In this document: piece after piece, positions 41,036 through 50,597 of the stretch
Layout: every line of letters starts with the position of its first letter
Position numbering within the stretch: position 1 is the first letter of the stretch
Assembly (NCBI RefSeq): GCF_900176425.1
Contig: NZ_FWXS01000002.1
Location: 248,001 to 312,000 of the forward strand
Direction: 5' to 3'
DNA length: 64,000 nt
Source: Moheibacter sediminis
Lineage (GTDB): Bacteria; Bacteroidota; Bacteroidia; Flavobacteriales; Weeksellaceae
Program-made: the position numbers and the translations under genes
Notes under the pieces: generated by a model
What the model was told of the DNA's origin: nothing
What the model saw: only the letters and a program-made list of their open reading frames with translations
Database searches by the model: none

Positions 41036-41908
41036 ATGATGATAAAGTTTTTTTTTAAAAAAATATTATTGTATATGACGATTGGACTTTTTGCGTTTTT
41101 TATCATTACAGTTCTTATACCTTACCTCAATTTTATTTTACAGAGTAGTATTGTCAATAAAGAAGACAAAAAAATCATAGCTATAGCTCATCGCGGTGCC
41201 TCTAAATTAGCTTTTGAAAATTCCTTAACTTCTTTTCAAATAGCATTGAAACAAAATATAGATGTAATAGAAATTGATGTTCATTTGACAAAAGACGATG
41301 TCGTCGTTGTTTCTCATGATTATAATTTAAAAAGGATTGCCAAATTGGATGAAGATATTGAAGATTTAACTTATGAACAGATTAAGAAGTTAAATATTGG
41401 TGATGGCTTTGTGAATGAAAAAATTCCGACATTAAATGAAGTCCTTAAACTCATTGATGGTAAGAAAAAAATCATGATTGAACTAAAATGGCCTCGCAAA
41501 GGAATTTACAAAAATCTTGTATCTAAAACTTTGGCTTGTATTGTTCAAAATGAAGCTGTAGAATGGTCTATAATTCAATCATTCGAGAAAGATTATCTGA
41601 AAGATGTTATCGAGAAATATCCTCAGATTGAATGTCATCAACTAGTATTTGGTTTATCTAAAATATTACCGATTTACTATGACAATCATTTCAGATTTGG
41701 ACAATTTGAACCGTTAGAGGGGGTTTCTTCTGTAAACATTTTTTATATGTATTTAAATTCTTCCTTCGTGAAAAAAATGCATTCAAAAGGAATTAAAGTA
41801 ATGGCCTTTACGCTCAATGATGAAAAAAAAATAGCCCGTGCTGTAAATTTTGGTGTGGACGGAATTATATCTGATGAGGCAAATATTATAAAAAAATTTT
41901 ATGATTAA
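41036..41908 (+). CDS. Glycerophosphodiester phosphodiesterase, membrane-anchored
   Basis: A 290-residue enzyme with one N-terminal membrane helix (about 8-36) and a GDPD TIM barrel. The catalytic motif 'IAIAHRGASKLAFENSLTSFQIAL' has the His-Arg and Glu residues, followed by 'VIEIDVHLTKDDVVVVSHDYNLKRI' with its metal ligands and second histidine. It cleaves glycerophosphodiesters from phospholipid turnover to glycerol-3-phosphate and an alcohol, probably on the periplasmic face. It ends exactly where the convergent membrane-protein gene ends. Confidence 0.93.
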   Translation: MMIKFFFKKILLYMTIGLFAFFIITVLIPYLNFILQSSIVNKEDKKIIAIAHRGASKLAFENSLTSFQIALKQNIDVIEIDVHLTKDDVVVVSHDYNLKRIAKLDEDIEDLTYEQIKKLNIGDGFVNEKIPTLNEVLKLIDGKKKIMIELKWPRKGIYKNLVSKTLACIVQNEAVEWSIIQSFEKDYLKDVIEKYPQIECHQLVFGLSKILPIYYDNHFRFGQFEPLEGVSSVNIFYMYLNSSFVKKMHSKGIKVMAFTLNDEKKIARAVNFGVDGIISDEANIIKKFYD

Positions 41909-42577
41909 TTATTTGAATTGTCTAAAATAATCTGCCATTTCTTTTTTGTAAAAATTTGTAAATAGTCGGTTTACTTTATTTACATAAATGAAAAACATCA
42001 TCGTAGAACTTGCTGCTACAATAACAAAGAAAGTTGCAACTGAAAACCAAAAAATATAAGCGGAAACATTCCCGTATTTCAGTATGGTTACCCATCCAAA
42101 TATTGCTACTAGATTGGGTAAGAAATATATAAAAAAACCTATCGAAGCATTCAGGGTTTTAGCAATGGAGGATTTCATGTTATTCTTAAAAAATGAATTA
42201 CCATACAAAAAGCCTAACCAAGATGCATGAGGATGACCTGTAATTTTAGTTACTACAGTCATGAGTTCCAGCGTATATAATTCAATTCTTTTTTCTACAA
42301 TATGATTCGCGTTTTGAACTCCAGCCCATGCTGAAATAGCCAATAAAGCAATGATACCTACAACAGTCAGGGTGTCTGGATTTTCTTTTATATCTCTCAC
42401 TAAAGTATTGTCAGCTTGGAAAAAACTGCTGAGAGGTATAATAATTGCAGATAAAAAAATAAGACTACCGGTATAAGCCATTTTGACTCTCCAGTTGATC
42501 TCGTCTCTCATGCTTTTTATTTCTTCAAGATAAAAGCTGACATTTTCATCGTTTACAGAGATTTTTTTCTTTTTCAT
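41909..42577 (-). CDS. Unknown four-helix membrane protein
   Basis: A 222-residue protein I do not recognise. A short charged N-terminus is followed by two membrane helices (about 35-55 and 75-95), a cytoplasmic or periplasmic middle part and two more helices (about 140-165 and 170-195), ending in a basic helix. The 'IKSMRDEINWRVKMAYTGSLIFLSAIII' lead into the first helix recalls small SLATT-like membrane proteins, but this is only a resemblance. The start is the ATG at 42577, because the longer reading begins at TTG. It lies downstream of uvrA on the same strand. Confidence 0.7.
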   Translation of the reverse strand: MKKKKISVNDENVSFYLEEIKSMRDEINWRVKMAYTGSLIFLSAIIIPLSSFFQADNTLVRDIKENPDTLTVVGIIALLAISAWAGVQNANHIVEKRIELYTLELMTVVTKITGHPHASWLGFLYGNSFFKNNMKSSIAKTLNASIGFFIYFLPNLVAIFGWVTILKYGNVSAYIFWFSVATFFVIVAASSTMMFFIYVNKVNRLFTNFYKKEMADYFRQFK

Positions 42578-42652
42578 TTTTAAGTAGAGTGTCTTATTAG
42601 AAATAACCAAACTTACATAAAAATCATTTAAGTGTAAATAATGTTTTTAAAA

Positions 42653-45451
42653 TCACAACTTCTCCACCAGAAACTGCCCTGTAAAAGATGATTTGGTTTT
42701 GGCGATTTCTTCGGGAGTTCCTTGTGCAACGATGGTTCCGCCTTTTTTACCACCTTCCGGTCCGATGTCGATGACCCAATCTGCTGCTTTGATGATGTCC
42801 ATGTGGTGCTCGATGACAAAAACGGTGTGTCCGATTTCAATCAGGGCGCGTAAAGCTTTGAGCAGTTTTTTGACATCGTGGAAATGCAATCCCGTTGATG
42901 GTTCGTCGAATATAAATAACGAGTGGTTTTTGGTCTGCCCTTTTGTAAGGAAGGATGCGAGTTTGATCCGCTGTGCTTCTCCGCCCGAAAGGGTATTGGA
43001 GGACTGTCCGAGCTGCACATAACCCAAACCGACTTCCTGCAAGGGAAGGATTTTCTCTACTATTTTTTTGTCTTCGTGTTTCTGGAAGAATTCAACGGCT
43101 TCGTCGATGGTCATGTGGAGAATGTCGGAAATATTTTTTCCGTGGTATTTGACTTCGAGGATTTCCTTTTTGAAACGGTGTCCGTGGCAAGTATCGCACA
43201 AGAGTTCCACGTCTGCCATGAACTGCATCTCGATAGTGATGGTCCCTTCGCCTTTACAAGCATCGCAGCGTCCCCCGTCTACGTTGAATGAGAAATGTTT
43301 GGCTTCGTAACCGTGGAGTTTGCTTGCTTTTTGTTTGGCGTACAATGCACGAATGTCGTCGTAAGCTTTGACATAAGTCACGGGATTGGAACGGGAAGAT
43401 TTACCGATGGGGTTTTGGTCAATTAATTCAATATTTTGAATTTTATTGATGGAACCGGATAGTTCATCAAACTCACCTATTTTATTTCCATAAATTCCTA
43501 AATTTCTTTGCAGAGCAGGGGTGAAGATATCTTTCATCAACGTACTTTTCCCTGAACCGCTGACGCCTGTGATGACCGTCAAGGTGTTTAAAGGAAATTT
43601 GGCATCGACATTTTTGAGATTATTTTCACGTGCGCCTTTTACTTCGATGTAGTTTTTAAATGGTAAACGTTTCTGTGGAATTTCCACTTCCAATTGACCA
43701 TTTAAATACTGAGCGGTCAAAGTTTTTGATTTTAATAAATCAGGATAAGTTCCTTCAAAAACTACTTCACCCCCGTGGGTTCCCGCTTCGGGGCCGATGT
43801 CGATGATGTGATCGGCTGCTTTCATGATGTCTTCGTCGTGTTCGACCACAATCACCGTATTGCCCAAATCGCGCAATTTTTTTAAAACTCCGATTAATCT
43901 TTCGGTATCTTTTGAATGTAATCCAATCGAGGGTTCATCTAAAATGTACATGGAACCTACGAGCGAACTTCCCAGTGAAGTGGCTAAGTTGATTCGTTGG
44001 CTTTCACCTCCGGAAAGTGTATTGGAAGCGCGGTTGATGGTCAAATAGCTCAAACCTACATCAAGTAAAAATTCAATTCTGCTTCGGATCTCGTGGAGAA
44101 TTCTTTTGGCAACTTTTTCTTCGTAATCGTTTAATTTTAATTCATCAAAGAAAATTTTTAATTCATCCAAAGGTAAATCTACCAAATCCTGAATGGCTTT
44201 TTGCTGAATTTTTACATAAGCAGCTTCTGGACGCAAACGTTTTCCTTTGCAAGTCGGGCAAGCCGTTTTTCCACGATAACGCGAAAGCATGACGCGGTAT
44301 TGGATTTTATAAGTATTGGATTCGACCATTTTGAAAAAACCATCAATGCCTTCCCAGTTTCCTTTTCCTGCCCAAAGAATTTCTCTTTGTTCGTCAGATA
44401 ATTCATAATAAGGACGATGAATCGGGAAATCAAATTTAGAAGCAAGTTTGATGAAATGATCTTTCCATTCGCTCATTTTTTCACCTTTCCAAGCGACTAC
44501 CGCATCTTCGAAAATAGATAATTTTTTGTTGGGAATTACTAAATTTTCATCAATCCCAATCACTTTTCCGTAACCTTCGCAAGTCGGACAAGCGCCGTAA
44601 GGATTGTTAAAACTGAAAAAATGAATTGTGGGTTCGTTGAATGTAATTCCATCCAATTCAAAAGCATTGGAGAAATTTCTGATGGAAGAATCATCTGCAT
44701 TTCGGACAATCATGAAACCTTTTCCTTCGAAAAATGCTGTCTGAATGGAGTCTGCCAAACGATGGTAAAAAGATTCGTCTTCCTGAACAGCAACGCGGTC
44801 GATGACCAAATAAATGAAGCTTCCTTTTTGCGGTTCAAATTTAAATTCAATCAAATCTTCGATTTTAACCAGATTCCCATCGACTTCCAAACGCGCAAAA
44901 CCTTGTTGCTGTAAAATATTTAGGTGCTCGACGAAACTCCTTTCTTCTTTGTTGAAATGAAGCGGCGAAAGAATCAATAATTTGGTTTCTTCCTTCAAAG
45001 ATTGAATGTAATTTACAACATCTGTCACTGTGTCTTTCTGAACTGCTTTTCCTGAAACAGGCGAATAAGTTTGTCCGATACGTGCGAATAAAAGTTTCAA
45101 ATAATCATAAATTTCAGTCGTGGTTCCTACTGTGGAACGAGGATTGGTGCTGATTACTTTTTGCTGAATGGCAATCGCAGGAGCAATTCCTTTTATATAA
45201 TCAACCTGCGGTTTGTCCAATTTTCCTAAAAACTGACGTGCATAAGAAGAAAGACTTTCTACATAACGACGCTGACCCTCAGCATACAAAGTATCGAAGG
45301 CAAGCGATGACTTTCCAGAGCCCGAAAGTCCGGTAATCACAATCAATTTATTTTTAGGAATCGCTAAATCTATATTTTTGAGATTGTGTAATTTAGCACC
45401 TTTTATAAGCACAAATTGTTTAGCGTCGTATTTGGATAAGTCTTTTTTCAT
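42653..45451 (-). CDS. uvrA: Excinuclease ABC subunit UvrA
   Basis: A 932-residue UvrA, the damage-recognition ATPase of nucleotide excision repair. Both ABC halves are complete ('[26 protein letters not shown]', '[13 protein letters not shown]', signature '[13 protein letters not shown]'). The C-terminal zinc module '[10 protein letters not shown]...CDTCHGHRF' and the middle 'CPTCKGKR' are intact. In the N-terminal zinc module only the second pair ('GACPTCEG', about 286-289) is present; the first CxxC pair is replaced by 'FELDG'. The gene has its own promoter element and a 178-base upstream region that also serves a divergent small gene. Confidence 0.96.
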   Translation of the reverse strand: MKKDLSKYDAKQFVLIKGAKLHNLKNIDLAIPKNKLIVITGLSGSGKSSLAFDTLYAEGQRRYVESLSSYARQFLGKLDKPQVDYIKGIAPAIAIQQKVISTNPRSTVGTTTEIYDYLKLLFARIGQTYSPVSGKAVQKDTVTDVVNYIQSLKEETKLLILSPLHFNKEERSFVEHLNILQQQGFARLEVDGNLVKIEDLIEFKFEPQKGSFIYLVIDRVAVQEDESFYHRLADSIQTAFFEGKGFMIVRNADDSSIRNFSNAFELDGITFNEPTIHFFSFNNPYGACPTCEGYGKVIGIDENLVIPNKKLSIFEDAVVAWKGEKMSEWKDHFIKLASKFDFPIHRPYYELSDEQREILWAGKGNWEGIDGFFKMVESNTYKIQYRVMLSRYRGKTACPTCKGKRLRPEAAYVKIQQKAIQDLVDLPLDELKIFFDELKLNDYEEKVAKRILHEIRSRIEFLLDVGLSYLTINRASNTLSGGESQRINLATSLGSSLVGSMYILDEPSIGLHSKDTERLIGVLKKLRDLGNTVIVVEHDEDIMKAADHIIDIGPEAGTHGGEVVFEGTYPDLLKSKTLTAQYLNGQLEVEIPQKRLPFKNYIEVKGARENNLKNVDAKFPLNTLTVITGVSGSGKSTLMKDIFTPALQRNLGIYGNKIGEFDELSGSINKIQNIELIDQNPIGKSSRSNPVTYVKAYDDIRALYAKQKASKLHGYEAKHFSFNVDGGRCDACKGEGTITIEMQFMADVELLCDTCHGHRFKKEILEVKYHGKNISDILHMTIDEAVEFFQKHEDKKIVEKILPLQEVGLGYVQLGQSSNTLSGGEAQRIKLASFLTKGQTKNHSLFIFDEPSTGLHFHDVKKLLKALRALIEIGHTVFVIEHHMDIIKAADWVIDIGPEGGKKGGTIVAQGTPEEIAKTKSSFTGQFLVEKL

Positions 45452-45494
45452 TTAATGTCAGTTCAATCGTTTTTGAGCGCAAAATAATAACGCG

Positions 45495-45502
45495 CAAAGG
45501 TA
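45495..45502 (-). promoter_or_regulatory. Bacteroidota -7 element for uvrA
   Basis: TACCTTTG on the minus strand matches TAnnTTTG and lies 43 bases before the uvrA ATG, giving a short leader. No SOS-type operator was recognised. Confidence 0.5.
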
Positions 45503-45629
45503 CGAAAAAGACAAAGGTTTCGGTGTAAACTGAAAAGTATTTATACATTTGAACTGTGAAATATCCATGTTTCCAAAATCATTGATAAAACATGGCTATT
45601 CCATAAGACCTTTCAAATAAAATGTACTT

Positions 45630-45866
45630 ATGAAAAGATTAAAACTTATCTGGGACTTTCACGGACCTGATGCGCAGAAAACTGCCGAACACCACGAAAT
45701 TCATTTGAAACAATTTATAGAAAGAGAAAAATTACCGCTGAATGTAACGGGAGCAGAGCAGATTTCTGATGTGCATTCAACGGCTTTTTTGGTGGTTTAT
45801 GAAGATGGGATGATTGCTGTTCGTGATGCTTTGAAACCGCACAGGGGTGAATGGTATGAAGGATAG
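45630..45866 (+). CDS. Small conserved-looking cytoplasmic protein
   Basis: A 78-residue protein that I do not recognise by name. It has no signal peptide or membrane helix and contains five histidines or more, including 'AEHHEIHLKQFIE' and 'SDVHSTAF'. The sequence is compact and well ordered, with 'WDFHGPDAQKTAEHHEIHL' and 'YEDGMIAVRDALKPHRGEWYEG', so it looks like a real small folded protein and not a chance reading frame. The start is the ATG at 45630; a further ATG upstream (45622) is in another frame. No link to uvrA is evident. Confidence 0.65.
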   Translation: MKRLKLIWDFHGPDAQKTAEHHEIHLKQFIEREKLPLNVTGAEQISDVHSTAFLVVYEDGMIAVRDALKPHRGEWYEG

Positions 45867-45966
45867 CATATTTAAAAATTCGTTAATTCCTTAAAATAAA
45901 TCATATTTGTCCAAAATTTTTAAATCTAATCAACGTTATTATTACGTTATAAAACAAAATCGAATT

Positions 45967-46401
45967 ATGAAAAAAGTAATTTTTTTAATGCTGGCAATTA
46001 CCATGAGTTTAGGATTGATTTCATGTAGTTCTGACGATGATAATACAAGTAACGAACCGCAGTTTAATATTGTTGGAACTTGGAAAGTAACTCAGATTTT
46101 TATCAATGGAGTAGAAAGTGATGTAAATAATTATTGCTCTTACAGAGGAACTTTTCAATTCATCAATCCGAATACTTTTGTTGAAAATGGATTTGAATTG
46201 GTTGAAAACAATTGTACAGCGAAAGAAACTGCAGCCGGAACCTGGACGAAAAGCGGAAATAGTTATACAATCGCTAATGTAACATCTACAGTTTTACCTG
46301 CTACGTTTACACCAATTACTACTACAAGTAATATCAGTAAGTTTGAATTAAATCTTTCTGCGGGAGGAATACCAACGAGATTGATTTTCACAAAACAATA
46401 A
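45967..46401 (+). CDS. Lipocalin-like domain lipoprotein
   Basis: A 144-residue predicted lipoprotein with lipobox 'LGLISC' (Cys19) followed by an acidic run 'SSDDDNTSNEP', a common Flavobacteriia export tag. The mature domain ('IVGTWKVTQIFINGVESDVN', 'TAKETAAGTWTKSGNSYTIAN') fits the lipocalin-like (PF13648-type) beta-barrel family. The ligand is unknown. The start is the ATG at 45967; the frame is open earlier but the signal peptide begins here. A strong terminator follows. Confidence 0.87.
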   Translation: MKKVIFLMLAITMSLGLISCSSDDDNTSNEPQFNIVGTWKVTQIFINGVESDVNNYCSYRGTFQFINPNTFVENGFELVENNCTAKETAAGTWTKSGNSYTIANVTSTVLPATFTPITTTSNISKFELNLSAGGIPTRLIFTKQ

Positions 46402-46422
46402 AAAATCATAAATCTTATATTA

Positions 46423-46452
46423 AAATCCCGAAAATAATTCGGGATTTTTTTA
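46423..46452 (+). terminator. Intrinsic terminator after the lipocalin-like lipoprotein gene
   Basis: AAATCCCGAA pairs with TTCGGGATTT around a five-base loop, then six or more T residues follow. It lies 22 bases after the stop codon and 30 before the nnr start. Confidence 0.9.
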
Positions 46453-46481
46453 TTTTTATAATTCACGAAATTTGAAATCAA

Positions 46482-47993
46482 ATGAAAATCCTTACGCCAC
46501 AGCAATTAAGAGATGTAGAAACCAAAACCATCGAATCACAAGATATCGATTTAATCAACTTGATGGAACGTGCTGCAACTTCAGTTTTGCATTGGCTGAA
46601 AGCAAGATTGGATTTGACGCAAAATCATTTCACGATCATATGTGGAATTGGAAATAACGGCGGTGACGGTTTGGCGTTGGCACGTTTGCTGACAGAAGAA
46701 AAATCCAATGTGAAAGTTTATCTGCAAGACAATAATTCTTATTCGCTCGACAATCTAACGAACCAAAAACGGTTGAAAGTTGCTAAAATTCCTGTTGAAC
46801 GATTTACAGATGAGACCCGGTTTGAATTTCCGCCTTACACGATTATAGTTGATTGTATTTTTGGTTATGGGCTTACGCGTCCGATTGGCAATGAGTGGAA
46901 ATCGGTCATTTCTCAAATCAATGAAGTGCAGAATACGGTTATTTCGGTGGATGTACCTTCGGGTTTGTTTTGTAATCAATTAAATGAAGAAAATGACTTA
47001 GTTGTAAAGTCTGAAATTACGCTGACTTTTCAAACGCCGAAATTAGGATTGCTGCTTTCTGAGAACCAGGAATATGTAAAAGATTTTGAAATTTTGGACA
47101 TCAGTTTAGATTTGGAATCCATTCAAAATCAAGAGTCTAAATACTTTTATTTAAGCAATGAGTTTATTCCTTATTTTCACAAAGCTAGAAATAAATTTTC
47201 TTACAAAGGAAATTACGGGCACGCCTTGGTTGTGGGTGGAAGTCACGGGAAAATCGGTGCAAATGTTTTGACTACAAAAGCAGTCCTGAAATCCGGAGCA
47301 GGTTTGGTTACTTCGTATGTTCCGAAATGCGGATACGAAATTCTACAAACGGTATTTCCAGAAGCAATGGTTTTGACAGATTTTTCACAAGATAAAATCA
47401 TTCAATTTCCTACAATTGAGAAATTCAATGCGATTGCAATTGGTCCGGGAATGGGAATGGATGGAAAAACTTTGCAGGCTTTTGAACAATTTTTAAATGA
47501 AACGGATTTAAAAGAAAAAGCATTAGTTTTGGATGCGGATGTAATTAACTTGTTGGCACAAAATCAAAATCTGATTTCCAAATTGCCTGAAAATACAATC
47601 CTCACACCGCACATTGGCGAATTGAAAAGATTGATAGGCGAGTGGGAAGACGATTATGACCGAATCGAAAAAACAAAAGAATTCGCTCAGAAATATAAAC
47701 TAATAATTATTTCCAAAGATGCACATACCGCAGTTTTTTCTTCAGACGGAGAAGTTTATTTCAATTCAACCGGAAATCCGGGAATGGCCACTGCAGGAAG
47801 CGGTGACGTCTTGACAGGAATCATCACAGGACAGCTTGCAAAAGGATTTGAAGCTTTGAATGCGGCTGTTTTTGGAGTTTACTTGCATGGACTTGCAGGA
47901 GATTTGGCGAAAGAACAATTGGGAGAAGAAAGTTTGATGGCTTCGGACATCATCAATTATATTCCTGTTGCTTATAAACAACTTTTTGGTTGA
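46482..47993 (+). CDS. nnr: Bifunctional NAD(P)H-hydrate epimerase / ADP-dependent dehydratase
   Basis: A 503-residue fusion that repairs hydrated NAD(P)H. Residues about 1-210 are the YjeF_N epimerase (NnrE; 'IICGIGNNGGDGLALARLL'). Residues about 225-503 are the ribokinase-like dehydratase (NnrD; 'ALVVGGSHGKIGANVLTTKAVLKSGAGLVT' and the nucleotide site 'NPGMATAGSGDVLTGIITGQLAKG'). The length equals that of E. coli YjeF (Nnr). It stands alone between a terminator and the structured element at 48 kb. Confidence 0.95.
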   Translation: MKILTPQQLRDVETKTIESQDIDLINLMERAATSVLHWLKARLDLTQNHFTIICGIGNNGGDGLALARLLTEEKSNVKVYLQDNNSYSLDNLTNQKRLKVAKIPVERFTDETRFEFPPYTIIVDCIFGYGLTRPIGNEWKSVISQINEVQNTVISVDVPSGLFCNQLNEENDLVVKSEITLTFQTPKLGLLLSENQEYVKDFEILDISLDLESIQNQESKYFYLSNEFIPYFHKARNKFSYKGNYGHALVVGGSHGKIGANVLTTKAVLKSGAGLVTSYVPKCGYEILQTVFPEAMVLTDFSQDKIIQFPTIEKFNAIAIGPGMGMDGKTLQAFEQFLNETDLKEKALVLDADVINLLAQNQNLISKLPENTILTPHIGELKRLIGEWEDDYDRIEKTKEFAQKYKLIIISKDAHTAVFSSDGEVYFNSTGNPGMATAGSGDVLTGIITGQLAKGFEALNAAVFGVYLHGLAGDLAKEQLGEESLMASDIINYIPVAYKQLFG

Positions 47994-47998
47994 TTTAT

Positions 47999-48113
47999 AA
48001 CGGGAAGTAGCGTCAGGGATAGGAGCGGCATCCTTTTGTGGAGCCTTGGCGGAACAAAAGATATAGCGGATAGCGCGACCGTGCGGCTGAATTTTTTGTA
48101 ATAATATCCCGTT
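47999..48113. repeat. Structured, GC-richer palindromic intergenic element
   Basis: Outer arms AACGGGA (47999-48005) and TCCCGTT (48107-48113) enclose a segment much richer in G and C than the area around it. Inside, CTTTTGT (48033-48039) pairs with ACAAAAG (48054-48060) around a symmetrical GGA/GGA bulge and GCC/GGC. It has no open reading frame and lies between nnr and the transketolase genes. It looks like a mobile intergenic repeat or structured RNA; I recall similar elements from Flavobacteriia, unverified. Only one copy is in this window. Bases 48114-48213 hold 'ACCCGCGGGGT' (dyad) and then AT-rich sequence. Confidence 0.6.
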
Positions 48114-48213
48114 TTGAACCCGCGGGGTGACGCCCAAATATTAGTTATCAAATTTTGTGGAAAACTGTTGTTGATTTTATGAAAATTCGCTGTCAATTTC
48201 GCTTTGAAAAAGC

Positions 48214-48221
48214 TATTTTTG
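48214..48221 (+). promoter_or_regulatory. Bacteroidota -7 element for the transketolase genes
   Basis: TATTTTTG matches TAnnTTTG and lies 22 bases before the ATG at 48244, leaving an A-rich leader. Confidence 0.55.
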
Positions 48222-48243
48222 CACAACTTAGAAATTCAAATAA

Positions 48244-49089
48244 ATGACTTTAACACAATTAGAAGATCACGTTCAACAAACCCGAAGAGATATTTTGAGA
48301 ATGGTCCATGCTGTAAACAGCGGACATCCGGGAGGTTCGTTGGGATGTACGGAATTTTTTACGGCACTTTACGGAGAAATTATGGATTATTCGACCGATT
48401 TCAAAATGGATGGCATCGGAGAAGATTTATTTTTCCTTTCCAACGGACACATTTCGCCAGTATTTTACAGTACATTGGCTCGTTTCGGATTTTTTCCTGT
48501 AGAGGAATTGAAAACTTTCAGAAAAATCGATTCTCGTTTACAAGGACACCCAACTACTCATGAAGGCTTGCCCGGAATCCGCATTGCGTCAGGTTCTTTG
48601 GGACAGGGACTTTCCGTGGCCATCGGAGCGGCTTTGGCGAAGAAGCTAAACAACGATGATAAATTGGTTTATACACTTCACGGTGACGGCGAATTACAGG
48701 AAGGACAGATTTGGGAAGCATTGATGTTTGCTTCTGCAAAAGGAGTTGACAACTTGATTTCGACCATTGACTACAACGGGAGACAAATCGACGGAGATAC
48801 CAAAGATGTTTTGGATTTAGGAAACTTGAGAGCAAAATTGGAAGCTTTTGATTGGTTGGTTTTGGAAGAAAAAGAAGGAAACAATCTGGAAAAAGTGATT
48901 GCAATTTTACAGAAAGCTAAATCTGAAACAGGAAAAGGAAAACCGGTTGCAATCATTCTACATACTGAAATGGGTAATGGAATTGATTATATGATGGGTT
49001 CACATTCCTGGCATGGAAAAGCGCCTAATGATGAATTGCTGGAAAAAGGTTTGCTTCAAAATCCGGAAACAGATTTAAAAGATTATTAA
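48244..49089 (+). CDS. Transketolase, N-terminal subunit
   Basis: A 281-residue thiamine-diphosphate-binding half of a two-gene transketolase, which moves two-carbon units in the pentose phosphate pathway. Visible are 'AVNSGHPGGSLGCTEFFTALY', 'DLFFLSNGHISPVFYSTLAR', and the ThDP/Mg motif 'LHGDGELQEGQIWEALMFASAKGVDNLISTIDYNGRQIDG' (GDG...N). The acceptor-binding C-terminal parts are missing here and are supplied by the gene at 50598. Split transketolases are normally adjacent; here a 1.5-kb gene for an exported protein lies between the halves with 1-base gaps. Confidence 0.95.
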   Translation: MTLTQLEDHVQQTRRDILRMVHAVNSGHPGGSLGCTEFFTALYGEIMDYSTDFKMDGIGEDLFFLSNGHISPVFYSTLARFGFFPVEELKTFRKIDSRLQGHPTTHEGLPGIRIASGSLGQGLSVAIGAALAKKLNNDDKLVYTLHGDGELQEGQIWEALMFASAKGVDNLISTIDYNGRQIDGDTKDVLDLGNLRAKLEAFDWLVLEEKEGNNLEKVIAILQKAKSETGKGKPVAIILHTEMGNGIDYMMGSHSWHGKAPNDELLEKGLLQNPETDLKDY

Positions 49090-49090
49090 T

Positions 49091-50596
49091 ATGAAAAATA
49101 AACTTTTTTTAGGTTTAATTTTTTTTGGAATTAATTTATTTGCACAGGAAATGCATACGTTCAAATATCGTTTGGACTATAAGCTGGAGGGAGTAGAGAG
49201 CGATGAAGCCAGCTATTTCAACGGCAAACATTTTTTACCCGAAAAATTTACTGATAAATCAAAAACTTCATTGGTCATTTTCCCATATTTTTCTCTCTCG
49301 TCATCGGCTGATTTTTCATTGATTCATGGAAATAAAGTGATTGGGGTTACAAATCAAGATTTGGACAATACGTATAAAATCAGTAATACTAATTACTACA
49401 ACTATGGTGAAAGTGTACGGGTTTTGTATGATTATGCTATTCTGAAAAAAATAGAAAGAGAACCTTTGAAAATTCTTGACAGAAGTTGCAACCATTATCA
49501 GGTATTTGCAGCTATGGACGGTGCACCTGAAACGAATGTTGATTTGATTTTTTGTATCGATGAAACAAGTGAAATTGACAATGTTAGCTTTTTAATCCAG
49601 CAAAAAGAAAATCCGGTAAAAGGCTTGCTTTTGGCCATTGCCCCGACTGACGCAGATAAAAATGAACGAATTGCATTGCAAAAAATAACGAACATCAATT
49701 CAACGATTAAAATTGATGTAGAAAAGGAATTGGCTGCTTATCAAATCAAAAAAGATTCTTTAGATAAAGTTTACAATAGTTATGACTATCCGGTCGATAC
49801 GGCTTATGCTACAACTGATGTAGCTGCTTATGATTATTACAGCGAATATATGAACCAGCCGGAATTCTGTAATTATACAGGATTTTATGATTTGGTATTT
49901 GAAGGAGATAATTCATTTAGCGTTGCAAGTACTTATATGTCAAATCTTTGTTCAAATACTTATTATCTGAAAAAAGGTGATGAGGAAAAGTTCAAAAATT
50001 TCGCATTAAAGGAAATCAAAAACATCAAAAAGAATTATGTAAAATCAGGTTTGATGCCTAAAAAGGATGCAGCAATCTTCTACGAATTTTTGAAAAAAGA
50101 CTTAGAGAAATTGGAAAAATCAAAACCTAAAACTGATGCTGAACTAGCTATTGAAGCCGCCGCTGCGGAAGCTGATGCAGCTGCGTATGCCGTTGCTGTT
50201 GATTCTGCTTACTATGAAGATGGCTACAGTTATGATGTTTATGTAAGTGATTATGAGTCAAATTATAAAACTGTAACACCTGACAATTCTAATTTTGCAA
50301 TCGAATCTTTGATGCAGGATACTAATTCTAGTTATTGGAAAGGAATGCCGACTTATTGCAAAAAAATGGATTCGGTAATACCAGATTTCAAAGATGCTGA
50401 TTTGAAGAAACATGCAAAAAATTATGCAGGACAAATCTGTGATATGTACATGGGCGAATTTGACGGAACGGGTGTTTGGTACAAAGGAACGCTCGATGCA
50501 ATACGCGCAGAACAACTTTATTTCAACAACAATAAAGACAAGTTTTCGAAAAAAGACAAAGAATTATTAGACGAATTTTTAAATAGCTTAGATTAA
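49091..50596 (+). CDS. Unknown exported protein inside the transketolase operon
   Basis: A 501-residue protein I do not recognise. A signal peptide (about 1-18, ending 'INLFAQEM') precedes a region that may be a GLPGLI-like or DUF-type beta domain ('[28 protein letters not shown]'). A middle part has paired lysine-rich helices. An Ala-, Asp- and Tyr-rich low-complexity stretch ('[20 protein letters not shown]') follows near residues 355-380, then a C-terminal domain with three cysteines. It starts one base after the N-terminal transketolase gene and ends one base before the C-terminal one, so it must share their transcript. Periplasmic or surface location is likely. The enzyme halves are cytoplasmic, so a physical complex is not expected. 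Confidence 0.8.
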   Translation: MKNKLFLGLIFFGINLFAQEMHTFKYRLDYKLEGVESDEASYFNGKHFLPEKFTDKSKTSLVIFPYFSLSSSADFSLIHGNKVIGVTNQDLDNTYKISNTNYYNYGESVRVLYDYAILKKIEREPLKILDRSCNHYQVFAAMDGAPETNVDLIFCIDETSEIDNVSFLIQQKENPVKGLLLAIAPTDADKNERIALQKITNINSTIKIDVEKELAAYQIKKDSLDKVYNSYDYPVDTAYATTDVAAYDYYSEYMNQPEFCNYTGFYDLVFEGDNSFSVASTYMSNLCSNTYYLKKGDEEKFKNFALKEIKNIKKNYVKSGLMPKKDAAIFYEFLKKDLEKLEKSKPKTDAELAIEAAAAEADAAAYAVAVDSAYYEDGYSYDVYVSDYESNYKTVTPDNSNFAIESLMQDTNSSYWKGMPTYCKKMDSVIPDFKDADLKKHAKNYAGQICDMYMGEFDGTGVWYKGTLDAIRAEQLYFNNNKDKFSKKDKELLDEFLNSLD

Positions 50597-50597
50597 G

